A stretch of DNA of 64,000 bases, taken from Forficula auricularia (lineage: Eukaryota; Arthropoda; Insecta; Dermaptera; Forficulidae). Of the stretch, positions 34,627 through 46,850 are shown one piece after another. Position 1 is the first letter of the stretch. Each line of letters begins with the position of its first letter. Both the position numbers and the translations under genes were made by a program. The stretch is taken from NCBI GenBank assembly GCA_024734495.1, contig JALMQS010000612.1:126776-190775 (forward strand), given 5' to 3'. A model generated the notes under the pieces. The model ran no database searches, had not been told where the DNA came from, and saw only the letters and a program-made list of their open reading frames with translations.

Positions 34627-34765
34627 AAAAATAAAAAAATCACACAAAAACGTGTCCTTATAATTCCAATTATAAACTCTCATTAATACACATTATGGAC
34701 GATAATAATAATAAAGATATAAAGGGCTTTTAATAAATATATGAAATAAACTACATATACCTATA

Positions 34766-37395
34766 CAAGGTGTCCCAAAAGTCAAGAATCAAACGTAAAC
34801 ACGAGATAGGTGAGTTCAGGATTGTCCAAAATAAAAATTTTTTTTTAAATAAAACTCTCTTAGTTTTCGAGTTATGGGCATTTTTTTGAAAATGGTGAAA
34901 ATCGCTACCCTGCTCTAAATATTTGAATGCTGTGGCTACGAATTTTCATATTTTATAATTCTAATTTTTGTTACGGAATCCTGAACAATACTGCTATCGA
35001 TCACAAAACAGAAAATAACTAAGAGTATTATACTTTTTAAGAAAAAAAATATTTTTGTCAGATTCATGTGTCAAAAAATTTTAATCAGCTAACTTTGACT
35101 CTTGATATCTTTAAAAAAAAACTGTATCAAACAATAATGGCAAATTATCTAAAAAATTGACGCATTTAATCAAGATTCCAAAATGGTATAAAACATTCCA
35201 CTTTTTTAAAAAAACAAAAAAATAGTATTTGCATTTTTATGCGAAAGAAACCAATTTCAAAACACAATACCCTGAAAATGTGTGACAGCCTATCCATGTT
35301 GGGCGTCTCTGTCGCATCTGACCTGTCTTGGAATGAACACATCTCCTCTGTGGCGAAATCTGCAGCAAGGAAGATTGGCTTCTTATTCAGGTCCAAGCGA
35401 TTTTACAAACCCCCACAACTTCTCACCATCTACAAGGCCCAAATCCCCCTGTCTCGAATACGGCTCTCATCTATGGAGAGGGGCCTCAAAATATTCTCTT
35501 GCTACCCTTGATGCAATTCAGAAACGAGCCGTCAGGTTAATTGACGATTCTACCCTCACCGACTCCCTCGACTCGCTGGCTCATCGAAGAGATGTCTCCG
35601 CCCTTTCCCTTTTCTATAGATACTATCACGGCAGGTGCTCTGATGAGATAAAATCAATAATTCCCCCAAAGCATGCTTTGCACGCAGCACACGTTTTGCC
35701 GACTCCCAACACTCTTTCGAGGTCAAATTGGAAAAGTGCCGGACCACTTCATTCGCGAATACATATATCCCCATGACTTCAAGGAACTGGAACTCTCTCC
35801 CAGCCTCTATCTTTCCCAGCACCTATGATCTTCAAACCTTCAAAACCAGGGTGCATAGACACCTACGTCTACACCCTCTCACTTAATCAACTTTCCCTTC
35901 TCTTCGGTAATGCAAGGGTCTTTCGAGATCCATAGGGGCTACATCTTTAATGGTGCACCCCTTCTTGCATTCGATTGCATTAAAAAAAAAAAAAAAAAAC
36001 AATTCGTAATTGGCTAAAGGGTAGAATTTAACATGAAAACTAATTTAATTTATTAAAATATTTTTATTCAATTAAAGTAAATGTTCAAAATAATAATTGT
36101 TTTTATATTCAATATCTAATAATATTTAAAATTACAAATTAAAATTAAAATTATTACTTTACCATACAGGGTACTGTCAAGTATTGTAATCGTGCATGAA
36201 AAAAGTGGTTTTTTTCCTTCTTTTTTTCAAAATATCTAAAAAACGGCTGAAACGATTTCGATTAAAAAAATTGAGCAAAACCATGAAATTTAGGTCTACA
36301 AAAAAGCTCTAATAAGTGAACATCGAAAAAATTATATTTTTTGAGATAATAATTGTTGTGTCAAAATGTCTGTTAGTCTGTGCGTTACCAAATTTGTGTA
36401 CGAGCTAGCTCAAAAACTAGTGTGAATATCGAAACCAAATTTCACACGTAGTTTTTTTCCATTGAGATTAAGAGCTGATTAGATTTTGGTGCATATTGAT
36501 CAAAAATTAAGGGGGCGGAGGGGGGGGTTAAAAATTAAAAATCTAGGCCATTTGAGCAAACTCAACCAAATTTTGTATACATAATCAGTGGGACCCCAGA
36601 AATCTAAAATGCAAAAACTAACCGCCCAAAATGGGGTGGGGGTGGGGTGTAGGGTCAAAAAATGAAAATCTAGGCTCTTGTACCAAACTCAACCAAATTT
36701 TGTATACATAATGAGTGGGCCCCAGAAGTCTAAAAATGCAAAAACTAACCCCCCCCTTACATGATTATAAATAATTTTATTAAATATTAAATATAAGTGA
36801 GGGGCCAGGTTGTATGGTAAAGTCAAGTGGATGGCCACATCAGAACACGTCAGCTTATTTGATATCTGTTTTCATGTTAAATTCTACCCTTTAGCCAATT
36901 ACGAATTGTGTTTTGAAATTGGTTTCTTTCGCATAAAAATGCAAATATTAATTTTTGTTTTTTAAAAAAGTGGAATGTTTTATACCATTTTGGAATCTTG
37001 ATTAAATTCGTCAATGTTTTAGATAATTTGCCATTATTGTTTGATAGAGTTTTTTTTAAGATATCAAGAGTCAAAGTTAGCTGATTAAAATTTTTTGACA
37101 CATGAATCTGACAAAAATATTTTTTTTCTCAAAAAGTATAATACTCTTAGTTGTTTTCTGTTTTGTGATCGATAGCAGAATTATTCAGGATTCCGTAGCA
37201 AAAATTAGAATTATAAAATATGAAAATTCGTAGCCACACAAATATTTAGAGCAGGGTAGCGATTTTCACCGTTTTCAAAAAAATGCCCATAACTCGAAAA
37301 CTAAGAGAGTTTTATTTAATTTTTTTTTATTTTGGACAATCCTGAACTCACCTATCTCGTGTTCACGTTTGATCCTTGACTTTTGGGACACCCTG
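34766..37395. mobile_element. TIR element with about 500-bp arms and nested cargo
   Basis: Ends CAAGGTGTCCCAAAAGTCAAG and its inverted copy lie next to TA (34764-34765, 37396-37397), as in Tc1/mariner. The arms cover about 34766-35270 and 36870-37395. The left arm is split by a CR1-like insertion, and the space between arms holds a relative of the 18.8-22.1 kb foldback (36160-36865). No transposase. Confidence 0.75.
35271..35999 (+). pseudogene. 5'-truncated CR1/L2-like retrotransposon with 3' end and poly(A)
   Basis: Coding remnants in three frames: LGVSVASDLSWNEHISSVAK (35239 frame), then LATLDAIQKRAVRLIDD and SALSLFYRYYHGRCS (35282 frame), then RNWNSLPASIFPSTYDLQTF ending in TAA near 35886. 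These are the C-terminal hallmarks of CR1-group reverse transcriptases. A 3' UTR and A-run (35982-35999) follow. The target sequence is intact in the right arm at about 36890, which defines the insertion point and a short duplication around 'acaat'. The exact clade is uncertain. Confidence 0.8.
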
Positions 37396-37787
37396 TATAT
37401 CGAAAAACAGAAAACAATAAATAAATGTATAAAAATTGAATTTAAATGTTTACCTTGTCTCTCTGTACATGAAAGAAGGTTTAAACAATTCTCCTCAATG
37501 CTGTATAGTAGTCCATAACAATGCATAAAACGCGACACAGAGAAAAGACAATTATTATTACGCACTTGCCTGGCTGGCTGTTTGACTCCAAATAAAATAA
37601 GGAATCCATTCAAAGTGCAAAAAAACAGAGCAAAAGGAAAAGAATCCAATTACCTTACTTGATTAGATATCAGAAAGGAAAGAAAGAAAATAATTCCAGA
37701 TTAAATAAAAATGTGTATTCAAAAAATGCCCAATTGATTGGAGATAGTTTTAAAAAACTAGCCTTCATTAATAAAAAACAACATTAA

Positions 37788-38940
37788 TATCTACTGTTAT
37801 TAAATGAGCAAAAATTGTTTGTATATTTATTTATTTATATATATATTTGTATCGTTGTTCTATTTAGAAAACGGCTTTAACGATTTTAATAAAACAAATT
37901 CTATTAACAAGTTTTAAGGATGAGAAAACGATTTGGCTAGGTCTGGACCTCGACAAATTTAATCTTAATTGATCTTTTCTTAATTAAAATAATTATTGAT
38001 AGATGAAAATCTCAATAAAAAAGTTTGTTTACTTTTTTTTCAATTATCTTTTATATATTAATTGGTTTTTTAATTTTAAAACCCACTAATAGGTTATAGC
38101 AAACATTAATATATATAAAAGTAAAGATTTGAGCATCTTATTTTTGGGAAGAAGAGTGGTTTCATAGAACCAATCGACTTGATTGGGGAATAATGGAATT
38201 GAAATAATTATCGGAAAAGAGGTTTTTTTATCTAATTAGATTTTTCCTCTTATTAAAAACAAGGTCTAAAGATGAATAAGGACACTCGATGGTGGAGAAG
38301 TAATCTCCGGAATCGAAGCAAAAAATATAATGTATACATTAATTAATGTAAAATAATTGGTTTAATAAAATTTATAAAAAAAGAAAAAAAAAAAAAAAAG
38401 AGCCTCCTATTTTTGAATTGGGGAGTGATGATTGAACCAATCGACTTGATTGGGGAATAATGGAATTGAAATAATTATTTGAAAAGAGGTATTTTTTATC
38501 TAATTAGATTTTTCCTCTTATTAAAAACAAGGACTAAAGATGAATAAGGACACTCGGTGGTGGAGAAGTAATCTCCGGAATCGAAACAAAAATACAATGT
38601 ATACATTAATTAATGTAAACTAATTGGTTTAATAAAATTTATTGGAGCATCTTATTTTTGGAATTGGATGGAAAAATGGTGAGGGAGATGATCGGGAGTG
38701 ATCATCAACCAATCGACTTGATTGGGAAATAATGGAATTGAAATAATTATTTGAAAAGAGGTATTTTTTATCTAATTAGATTTTTCCTCTTATTAAAAAC
38801 AAGGACTAAAGATGAATAAGGACACTCGATGGTGGAGAAGTAATCTCCGGAATCGAAGCAAAAAATACAATGTATACATTAATTAATGTAAAATAATTGG
38901 TTTAATAAAATTTATAAAAAAAGAGCATCTTATTTTAATA
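37788..38940 (+). repeat. Family H copy with three-unit tandem array
   Basis: The family H left part is followed by three about 210-bp units (near 38165, 38425 and 38700), each separated by a variable leader containing 'gagcatcttatttttg'. Divergence is lower than in the 25.9-26.8 kb array. Confidence 0.7.
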
Positions 38941-38984
38941 CAAATTAAAATATTCTCAATATTAATTGAGCATCTTATTTTTGA

Positions 38985-39195
38985 AAAGAGTTGGAATGTT
39001 TTTCAAAAATGAGCTCGGGTTCAGATTAACAAATCAATTTTAAACTAGAAAGAATTTAATTTTTAGGACAGAATCTAAGATTTTAATAGAAATATTATTA
39101 AATTGCGATATCAGAGGGGATTCATCCCCCAGGAGTCGAACCTGAGAACCAACTTGCTTTCCGGGCAGTTAGCTTACACCCTCGAGACAAATAAT
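38985..39195 (-). mobile_element. tRNA-derived SINE, family D, minus copy
   Basis: Minus-strand head GTCTCGAGGGTGTAAGCTAA with box B GGTTCGACTCC, then an AT-rich body. A partial plus-orientation body follows at 39190-39310, so the region folds back. Confidence 0.65.
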
Positions 39196-39449
39196 ATTTC
39201 TATTAAAATCTTAAATTCTTTCTAGTTTATAATTGATTTGTTAATCTGAACCCGAGCTCATTTTTGAAAAACATTCCAACTCTTTTCAAAAATAAGATGC
39301 TCAAATCTTTACTTTTATATTAAAATAGCAGGACTTATATGAAAAACTTTTTTTCATTTTAAGCTAAATTTTTTAATTTCCGTTATATATTAATGGAGTG
39401 AAAGATTTCTATGCTTACATCAAATATTGCGATTCAGACGGAGTTTTTA

Positions 39450-39850
39450 GTCTCGAGGGTGTGAGCTAACTGCCCGGAAAGCAATTTGGTTCTCAGGTTC
39501 GACTTCTGGGGGGATGAATCCCCTCTGATATCGCAATTTAATAATATTTCTATTAAAATCTTAGATTTTTTTTTTTTTTTATGATATTGATGTGAGAAGG
39601 AGATACACCAGAAGGTGGATCCCCTAAAGGCCAGTATGGGCTGGCCCCTCCATCGTGAAAAGAACAGAGCAGAAGGAAAAGAAGCCGGGATCACGAGCCA
39701 ATCTCAGAAACTTAGATACAATTCAATATCCAATTTACTAAGGTTTTAGGGGCTTCGAGCAGTGGTAAATTCTCCGCGCGATAAATTAGGTTAAATTTAT
39801 CTCCACTTAGATTCTGTCCTAAATATTAAATTCTTTCTAGATTAATATAT
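39450..39850 (+). mobile_element. tRNA-derived SINE, family D, plus copy, split by SINE B
   Basis: Head TCTCGAGGGTGTGAGCTAAC and box B-like GGTTCGACTTC. The body continues across the SINE B insertion (39568-39805) with 'attctgtcctaaatattaaa'. Confidence 0.7.
39568..39805 (-). mobile_element. tRNA-derived SINE, family B, 5'-truncated copy with target duplication
   Basis: Body and poly(A) nearly identical to 14889-15130, without the tRNA head. Flanked by 8-bp direct repeats CTTAGATT at 39560-39567 and 39806-39813. Confidence 0.9.
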
Positions 39851-40505
39851 ATTATAATTAAAATTAGGAATTTTTGTTTGTTTTTAATTAACAGGTGTCT
39901 AAATCATAACATTACAGGTGTGTTTATTGACAGATGAAAAATCTCAATAAAAAAGTTTGTTTACATTTTTTTCAATTATGTTTTATTTTTAATTGGTTTT
40001 TTAATTTTAAAACCCACTAATAGGTTATAGCAAATATTAATATATTATATTAAAATTAGGAATTTTTTGTTTGTTTTTAATTAACAGGTGTCTAAATCAT
40101 AACAAAACAGGTGTGTTTACAAATAAATTGATTGAAGCGGGTTTTTTTTTTATATAACTTGGAAACAAATCTTATTTAATTTTATGTTTTTATTTCAAAT
40201 ACTATTATTATTTTTTTATTATTATTATCCTATTTATTTTTTTATTATGTTTATCAATATGAACGAATGTGGGTAAATTGGTGTACGAGTAAACAAATAT
40301 ACACATAATATATATGTGGACCATTAGAAAGCTAGAAATGCAAAAACTGGGTGCGGGGTGGGGCGGATGTGGGAGATGTAGGAGGTGGGGTGCAGTTGTG
40401 GTGGATCCGGTGGTGAGGGGCACGGTTGGGGTGGGGCGAGGTGTGTGGTTTCGGGGGGGGGGGAGGGGTCAGGTGTTACCGTGCATCGCTCGGCGGATCC
40501 AGGTA
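39840..40505 (+). repeat. Family H copy, 3' part with G-rich end
   Basis: Contains two successive blocks with 'aattaacaggtgtctaaatc' (39889 and 40078), then the G-rich tract and the ending 'ttaccgtgcatcgctcgg'. Confidence 0.65.
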
Positions 40506-41112
40506 CTTAAAAATAAACCTTTAAATAAATAATTAATAAATAGTAATCTAATTGTTATAAATTCTATCACAACTTTACAAAATCAAATACACTTCTACAG
40601 GTGTTATAAGTTATAACCAACCATCTATTAATGGTTAAAAATATAAACAACCCTACCACACAATCACTAACAAACATTTTGATAAAATAATTAGTCTGTT
40701 TAAAAATATATAATGATCACTATACGAGGTTTTATTGGAAATCGAAATGCTGTAAATTAGCTCAATTTTTAACCGACTTCAAAAAAGGAGGAGGTATTCG
40801 ACCGATTTTTTTTGTGTCTATGTTATTCCTCATATCTTCGCCTATTGTGAACCGATTTTGAAAAAAAAAATTGCATTTGGTTCAGTGTCTAGCTTCCGAT
40901 TGGCCCCGTTTTTTTTTTCATTGGTATTAGATCTTTTTTGTTAGGTTTGATCAGGCCTAACTTCTTTGTTTATGAACCGATTTCGATGATTCTTTTTTTA
41001 TTGTACAGGGGGTATCTTAGGGATGGTGTTATATTAATTTGGTCAAGTTGTGATGATATGATCACTATTAATAACATCACTAAAAAGAGAAATATTAAAA
41101 TAATTTTTAAGA

Positions 41113-41259
41113 AAAAAATCGGTTGTCTGTAAAGTCGGTTTACTGACGATAGTTGAACGTGACAACGTCATAAGAAAATACCATTCCATCAGTATTTTCT
41201 TATGACGTTGACACGTTCAACTATCGTCAGTAAACCGACTTTACAGACAACCGATTTTT
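41113..41259. repeat. Complete hairpin repeat, about 66-bp arms
   Basis: Arms differ at one position (gttgtcacg versus gttgacacg) around an 11-base loop. The loop is the reverse complement of that in the copy at 1-111, so the two copies lie in opposite orientation. Confidence 0.9.
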
Positions 41260-41800
41260 CTCCATCTATTGCGCAGCTAACTTTGTTCTTTTTCTTCCTC
41301 TTCGTCGGGAGTGCTGTATTTATCCTTTCCATCAAAAATCTCATTCCCTCTCGTTCTATCTAATTTAAAAGCGCGCGCTCCTTCTTGCGCATTCATTTAT
41401 CTCCTTCTTGCTTGCTCATGAGTTTCTCCTCTCTCTGTCCTTTTATAAAAAAGGCCCCCCCCCGTTTCCTAGGTTTTTCTTAGTTTTTAAAAAAATCTAT
41501 AATTATTTAGGATAGATCACTTGTTGAATGTCTATCAGAGGAAGTTGAAAATAGACAGGACATAGTAGGGTTTATATATATATGAGTGAGCAAGCAAGCA
41601 GTCAGACTAGAGTAGAGCGCTCACGAGGGAAAGAGATGGAATACGAGTTGGGCATTGGGGCTAGGGAGGGTGCGAGTGAGAGAGAAGATAGAAAGAAACA
41701 GCTCGTTCCGCGCTCTCGCTTGCACTTCAAGCCTTAAATGGAACGCCTCAGATGAGTCATGTTTTTTCAGGCGGCTTCATCGATTTATAAGACGTTGTCA
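41260..41800. other. Pyrimidine-rich and purine-rich block next to the hairpin
   Basis: Less AT-rich than its surroundings. It contains GCGCGCGC and a 9-C run. The part near 41780 (tataagacgttgtcacg) echoes the hairpin arm, so this block and the hairpin probably form one mobile element. No supported gene; the frame at 41655-41846 is unassigned. Confidence 0.45.
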
Positions 41801-42424
41801 CGTCAAAAATAAAACCGACTTCAAAAAAATTAAATGCATTAATTAAAATACACTAAAAGGTATAAAATAATTATTATCTTATTTAGTTACAACTAAACGA
41901 CGAAATATTAACATGAAATTACTTTTTGAAGTCGGTACCAAACAAACTATACCTATAAGCGAGCGTACCCGCCAAACGTACTAAGTAAGATCCGTCGAGT
42001 GCGATTCATAAAACGTATATGTTTGGTACCGACTTCAAAAAGTAATTTCTTGTTAATATTTCGTCGTTTAGTTGTAACTAAATAAGATAATAATTATTTT
42101 ATACCTTTTAGTGGATTTTTTTGAAATCGGTTTTATTTTTTTCCATTAGATGACGCAATGGAAATATTTGGTGTTCTTCACATCGCGACGAAATTTCATA
42201 ATTTTTCCATGAGTCCTAAAATAAATTAATAAAAAAAATGAATCATTTGGTTGAATAAAAATAAAACACGTTGTTGATGAAATAACAAATAAACAAATTC
42301 CCGAGCAAAGCTCCGGTTCTCCAGCTACTTAATTTTAGATAATAAGTGAAAATATATTTTTCTAGGTGGGTTTCACAAATAAAACAAATATATGTTTTGA
42401 GTTTTTTATCTCGATATATATTTT

Positions 42425-43045
42425 TTCGTTTTTACTTTATCCAATGCGAAGTATGGGAGAAAGTATTGGAATCGCTCTCGAGGCAAGCGCGACTTCAAAG
42501 GGTCCTCAGGTAAAGACTACGGAACCCATAGACTCAATTAAGGTCACAAATTGAAGTATTCAATGAGATTGAATTTTAGCACGTGACAATTTTGCCAAAA
42601 ATTACAAGGGGTCTCGTCGAGAGGCCAAAAAGTGCCATTTTTTTGGAAGTGCGTGCGGATGGATGGATGAATGGATGGATGGATGTGTGTTATCGTTTTT
42701 TTCGTCCACGAATTTTTCCACACCGTTGCACCGATTGAATTGAAATTGAAAACGTACCATTAGTTTAACAAAATGAAGCGCTGATTAGTTTTTGGTACAT
42801 ATGGGTCCACAAACATTAGTACTTTATTTCAGTACTTTTTTTAGTTTTTTCTAAATATTTTGAAAATGACTTAACCAATTTTGATGAAATTTAATATCCT
42901 AATTAAGTACCTTGGGGACCACAAAAAAGGTTAAATAAAGTTTTTAGTAAAATTATATTTTAATGTACTTTACTCAAGAACATATTAATATTTCAAATGA
43001 ATTTGGATCAAGTTTAGCAACGATCCGTTGCAGTTTATTTAAATA
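42425..43045 (+). mobile_element. Helentron/DINE-like repeat
   Basis: Closely matches 11845-12470, including 'ttatccaatgcgaag' and the GGAT microsatellite (about 42657-42686). The frame at 42366-42554 reads through its end and is not a gene. The preceding 42339-42421 is a fragment of the hammerhead-type repeat at 45950-46075. Confidence 0.65.
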
Positions 43046-43049
43046 TTTA

Positions 43050-43600
43050 TTTTTATATCTATTTATTTATTTTTTTTAAGAATTTTTTTAAAAATGTTTC
43101 CAACTTTAATATCTTCAACTCACAAAACATTTGTATTTATTCCTCAAGAATACTTGTTAAATTAATTAAGGGCTCTCAAGTAAACAAGTTCGGAAAACTG
43201 TCTAAAAAGTTATTCTTGAACATTTCTGAAGTTAGAATATCATTATTTCTCAAAGTTATTATTATTATTATTAATCGTGAAACCGATATCAAAATTTGCA
43301 TAGTCTTAAAAGAGAAGAAAATATTATTTGTAGAAGAAAAATTAGGATTACAAAATTGATTGTAAATGTTGCATTTTGTATTTTTAATAAGCAATCTTAA
43401 TTTATTTGACTCCATGGTGTATGACATTTTTTACTTTCACATTTATATTCTCTATATCATGTAATATGATTTAGGATACAATGTGAAGTATTGCGATCGC
43501 CTGCCTGGGTCCTGACACTTTGAGAGCTTCAATCTTCATGGGAAAAAAACTTAATTTCACTTTGTTATTTGTAGAAGGAAGGATTCGATGCTCTTAATAG
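43050..43600. other. No recognisable gene
   Basis: AT-rich; an 83-codon minus frame (43176-43427) has no recognisable domain. Confidence 0.4.
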
Positions 43601-44372
43601 TTTGAAACCGGATTTAGAACATAAAACCTGAGCCACCGAGCGATGCACGGTAACCCCTGACCCTCCCCTCCCGAAACAACAGACCTCGTCCCCCACCAAT
43701 GCACCCCCACCCCCGGATCCCCCACAACTGCACCCCACCTCCTGCACCTCCCACATCCACCCCACCCCGCACCCAGTTTTTGCATTTCAAGCTTTCTAAT
43801 GGTCCACATATATATTATGTGTATACCTATTTGTTTACTCGTACACCAATTTGCCCACATTCGTTCAAATTGATAAACATTATAAAAAAATAAATAGGAA
43901 AAAAATAATAAAAAAAATAATCGTATAGGATCTGAAATAAAAACATAAAATTAAATAAGATTTGTTTCCAAGTTATATAAAAAAAGTCACTTCAACCACT
44001 TTATTTGTAAACACACCTGTTTTGTTATGATTTAGACACCTGTTAATTAAAAACAAACAAAAAATTCCTAATTTTAATATAATATATTAATATTTGCTAT
44101 AACCTATTAGTGGGTTTTAAAATTAAAAAACCAATTAATAAATAAAAGATAATTGAAAAAAATGTAAACAAACTTTTTTATTGAGATTTTCATCTGTCAA
44201 TAATTACTTTAATTAAGAAAAGATCAATTAACATTAAATTTGTCGAGGTCCAGACCTAGCCAGATCGCTTTCTCATCCTCAAAACTTGTTAATAGAATTT
44301 GTTTCATCAAAATCGGTAAAGCCGTTTTCAAAATAGAACAATGATACAAATATATATATAACTAAATATATA

Positions 44373-45016
44373 TGTCGTGGCCACATCGTAGAATTGACCA
44401 TTTCATGAAATGCTCGAGAATTTCATGAAATGTTTCAATGTCTATTGGCCACATCATGATGTGCCTTGGCCAGATCAATGATAAGAAATCGTTTGTCGAT
44501 ATGGTCAACAAAACGCGCGGCTACTTCATGAAATGGTCAAGATTATTTGATCATATCGTAAAATGGTTACATTAATTACCGGTGGAGGCGTTGAAAGCGT
44601 TTTGTTTATGTGTCAACATGGTAGCCGCTGAAAACAATGTTGTTAAACTTAGTGAAAAAGTGAATAATTTGTTAGTAAATGAGGAAATCAATGTGTCATC
44701 GGTGTTCCCCCCACCAGTGCCGCACCATTACCCCTTGTCGCGCTGAACTAATGAATGTCAACTTGGTGATAAATCATTATTTTTATATATATTATAATAA
44801 AAGAGAGCGGGAATTCAAATCGCTCATTTGAAAATATATAGTTCATATAAAAGGAGTCTCATTAAACATACTCTTTCAATTGACACTGTTTTTATACAGC
44901 AATACGATACGGCCAATCGTGGATGACAAAATCAAGAAATGTTCATGATTTAATGATCTGGTCAAATTAAGTTGGCCACATCATGAAATGGTCAATTCTA
45001 CGATGTGGCCACGACA
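44373..45016. mobile_element. MITE with about 35-bp TIRs
   Basis: Ends TGTCGTGGCCACATCGTAG and its inverted copy, inserted in a TA-rich tract. It carries subterminal copies of 'catttcatgaaatg' and a short frame of unknown origin (44618-44746). Confidence 0.8.
44618..44746 (+). CDS. Short 42-codon frame inside the MITE
   Basis: ATG in reasonable context (caacATGG), TGA at 44744-44746. The product is acidic to neutral with a Pro-rich end (VSSVFPPPVPHHY). The 5' flank is GC-richer than the MITE ends. It may be a first exon captured from a host gene or the start of the parent transposase. No family is recognised. Confidence 0.25.
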   Translation: MVAAENNVVKLSEKVNNLLVNEEINVSSVFPPPVPHHYPLSR

Positions 45017-45065
45017 TATATATAAATATACAAACAATTTTTTCTCGTTTAATAAGAGTAGATAT

Positions 45066-45660
45066 TGTGGCCTCCAGAGCCCAAAAAGAGTGCAAAAATC
45101 CATTGGTCAGTGCGTACGTATATGTACCCATCTGCGTTTTTAACCATAAGTCTCAGAGCTACGAAATTCGAAACTTAAGCTATATATAGGCTAGAGGGTG
45201 TACAGAAAGCTTTTGGTCAAAATCGAAACACCGGAACTTGAAATTTACATGAAAGATTTTTCGGTTTTTATGAATTTCTCAAAAACGGCTACAACGATAT
45301 TTTTTTAAATTGGTGTACTTTTCAAGTGTCGTGAATTATTATTCGTGTATAAATTTTAATCCGATTGAAATAAAGGAAGAGGGTGTAAATTTGGAGTACA
45401 AAATAAATATTTTAATCGTTCATATTTCGTATACGGTAAGTCGCAGAGCTATAGGATCTGAAGCTATCTGGAGGCTAGAAGAAGTACCTCAAGATTTTGG
45501 CTAAAATCGAAAAACAGAGAAGTACATGTTTATTTTGGAGATTTTTAGTATTTTTTAATAATCTGTACTCTTATAAAATATCGTATGTTCTTCAAAGAGT
45601 AGGTAGAAATTCAGTTTGGAATCAAGGGACGGGAGTAAATTAGTCATATACCAATATTAT
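45066..45660. repeat. Unassigned repeat with two related blocks
   Basis: 'gaggctagaagaagtacctc' near 45473 resembles sequence near 45190, 46835 and 48525. This is the host sequence into which the hAT element at 46851 inserted. No gene. Confidence 0.45.
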
Positions 45661-46400
45661 TATTTACTTTTTATTTACTTTTTCAACAATAAAAATAAAT
45701 AATCAATAAAATATTGTAAACAAAACAAATAAATAATTATTAAACAATTAATTAATTAGATTTAATTATGTGTTCTAAAGCTGTGTCTGATTCTGTTTGT
45801 AAAATTTCTAAGCCCAGGGATAATTCTAAGCCCTTAGTTAAACTCCTTTGTTCATTTGTCTATTAATACAATAACCAATACTGCATTCTTTCCCCCACCA
45901 TGTACGTTCCTCCCAATTGAACTTCACTTATACATTTGTTTCCAATTTTAAATTTAGTTTTCTTTTGTAACTCCTGATGATGCGCTCATAACCTGAAATA
46001 TATATCGAGATAAAAAACTCAAAACATATATTTGTTTTATTTGTGAAACCCACCTAGAAAAATATATTTTTACTTATTATCTGTTTCTAAAACTGTTTAT
46101 CTAATTATTGTTTATGTGAATGTGCAGTATTTTTTGAATTTCTGATCGTTATTGGTAACAGAGATAGATAAAGAAAAATAATGTATTTTAGACGATTGAA
46201 ACACTGAAGAAGTCGGTAAAGTTGAGGAAACGTTGGTGAAAAAATAAACAAATTTATAATCACCATTATAAACTCTCATTAATACACATTATGGACGAAA
46301 ATAATAATAATAAAGCTGTAAAAGGGCTTTTAATAAATATATGAAATAAACTACCTGCATACCTACTTATATCGAAATTTATTATTATTTTATTTTATAA
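45660..46400 (+). repeat. Third copy of the 33.3-34.7 kb hammerhead-bearing repeat
   Basis: Shares its blocks in the same order. It is split by a segment (45900-46085) with a second hammerhead-like motif at 45970-46010 (CTGATGA, GAAATATATAT; stem II poorly paired). The motif at 46198-46240 keeps CTGAAGA and GAAACGTT. Confidence 0.55.
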
Positions 46401-46850
46401 TATATACTAATTTGAAATTTTTTACCTTGGCTTTGTCAAGTTTTCTTTATTTTACGAAAGTTGAATTTTGACTTTTTATCCAAAATGCGAAGCAGATAAA
46501 ATATTAGAATTATTTATTATTATTTATTTACTTTTTCAACAATACAAATAAATAATCAATAAAATATTGTAAACAAAACAAATTAATAATTAAATAATTA
46601 ATTAATTAGATTTAATTATGCGTTCTAAAACTGTGTTGTCTGATTCTGTTTGTATTGTTTCTGAAACTGTTTATCTAATTATTGCTCATGTGAATGTGCC
46701 GAATTTTTTATGTTTTTCAAAGAGTAGGTATAAATTCAGTTTGAAATCAAGGGAGGGGAGTAAATTAGTCATATAGCAAAAAAATAACGCCCTTATCTCG
46801 GATACGGTCATTCGCAGAGCTTTGGAATTTGAAACTTAATCTATCTAGAG

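Larger units (their letters stand above)
33330..34760 (+). repeat. Two copies of a hammerhead-bearing repeat, one split by an inverted pair
   Basis: Shared blocks (cttttt...caatgcgaagcagataaaat, tctgattctgtttgtattg, ctcattaatacacattatgg) occur in both copies and again at 45660-46400. The first copy is interrupted by the inverted structure at 33620-33910. Confidence 0.65.
40770..42135. repeat. Foldback family P, split by a hairpin element
   Basis: Left part 40770-41110 and right part 41800-42135 belong to family P. The middle holds the hairpin at 41113-41259 and a block of 540 bp. Confidence 0.6.
43610..45065 (-). repeat. Family H copy (minus) interrupted by a MITE
   Basis: Starts at the shared 'ccgagcgatgcacggtaacc' end, runs through the C-rich tract and family H body, and finishes at 'ctcgtttaataagagtag' (45047). 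The MITE at 44373-45016 sits in its TA microsatellite. Confidence 0.7.

Noticed and set aside
44618..44746. Resemblance of VSSVFPPPVPHHY to the Pro-rich start of Mediator subunit 7
   Set aside because: Too short and low-complexity; several required positions differ.
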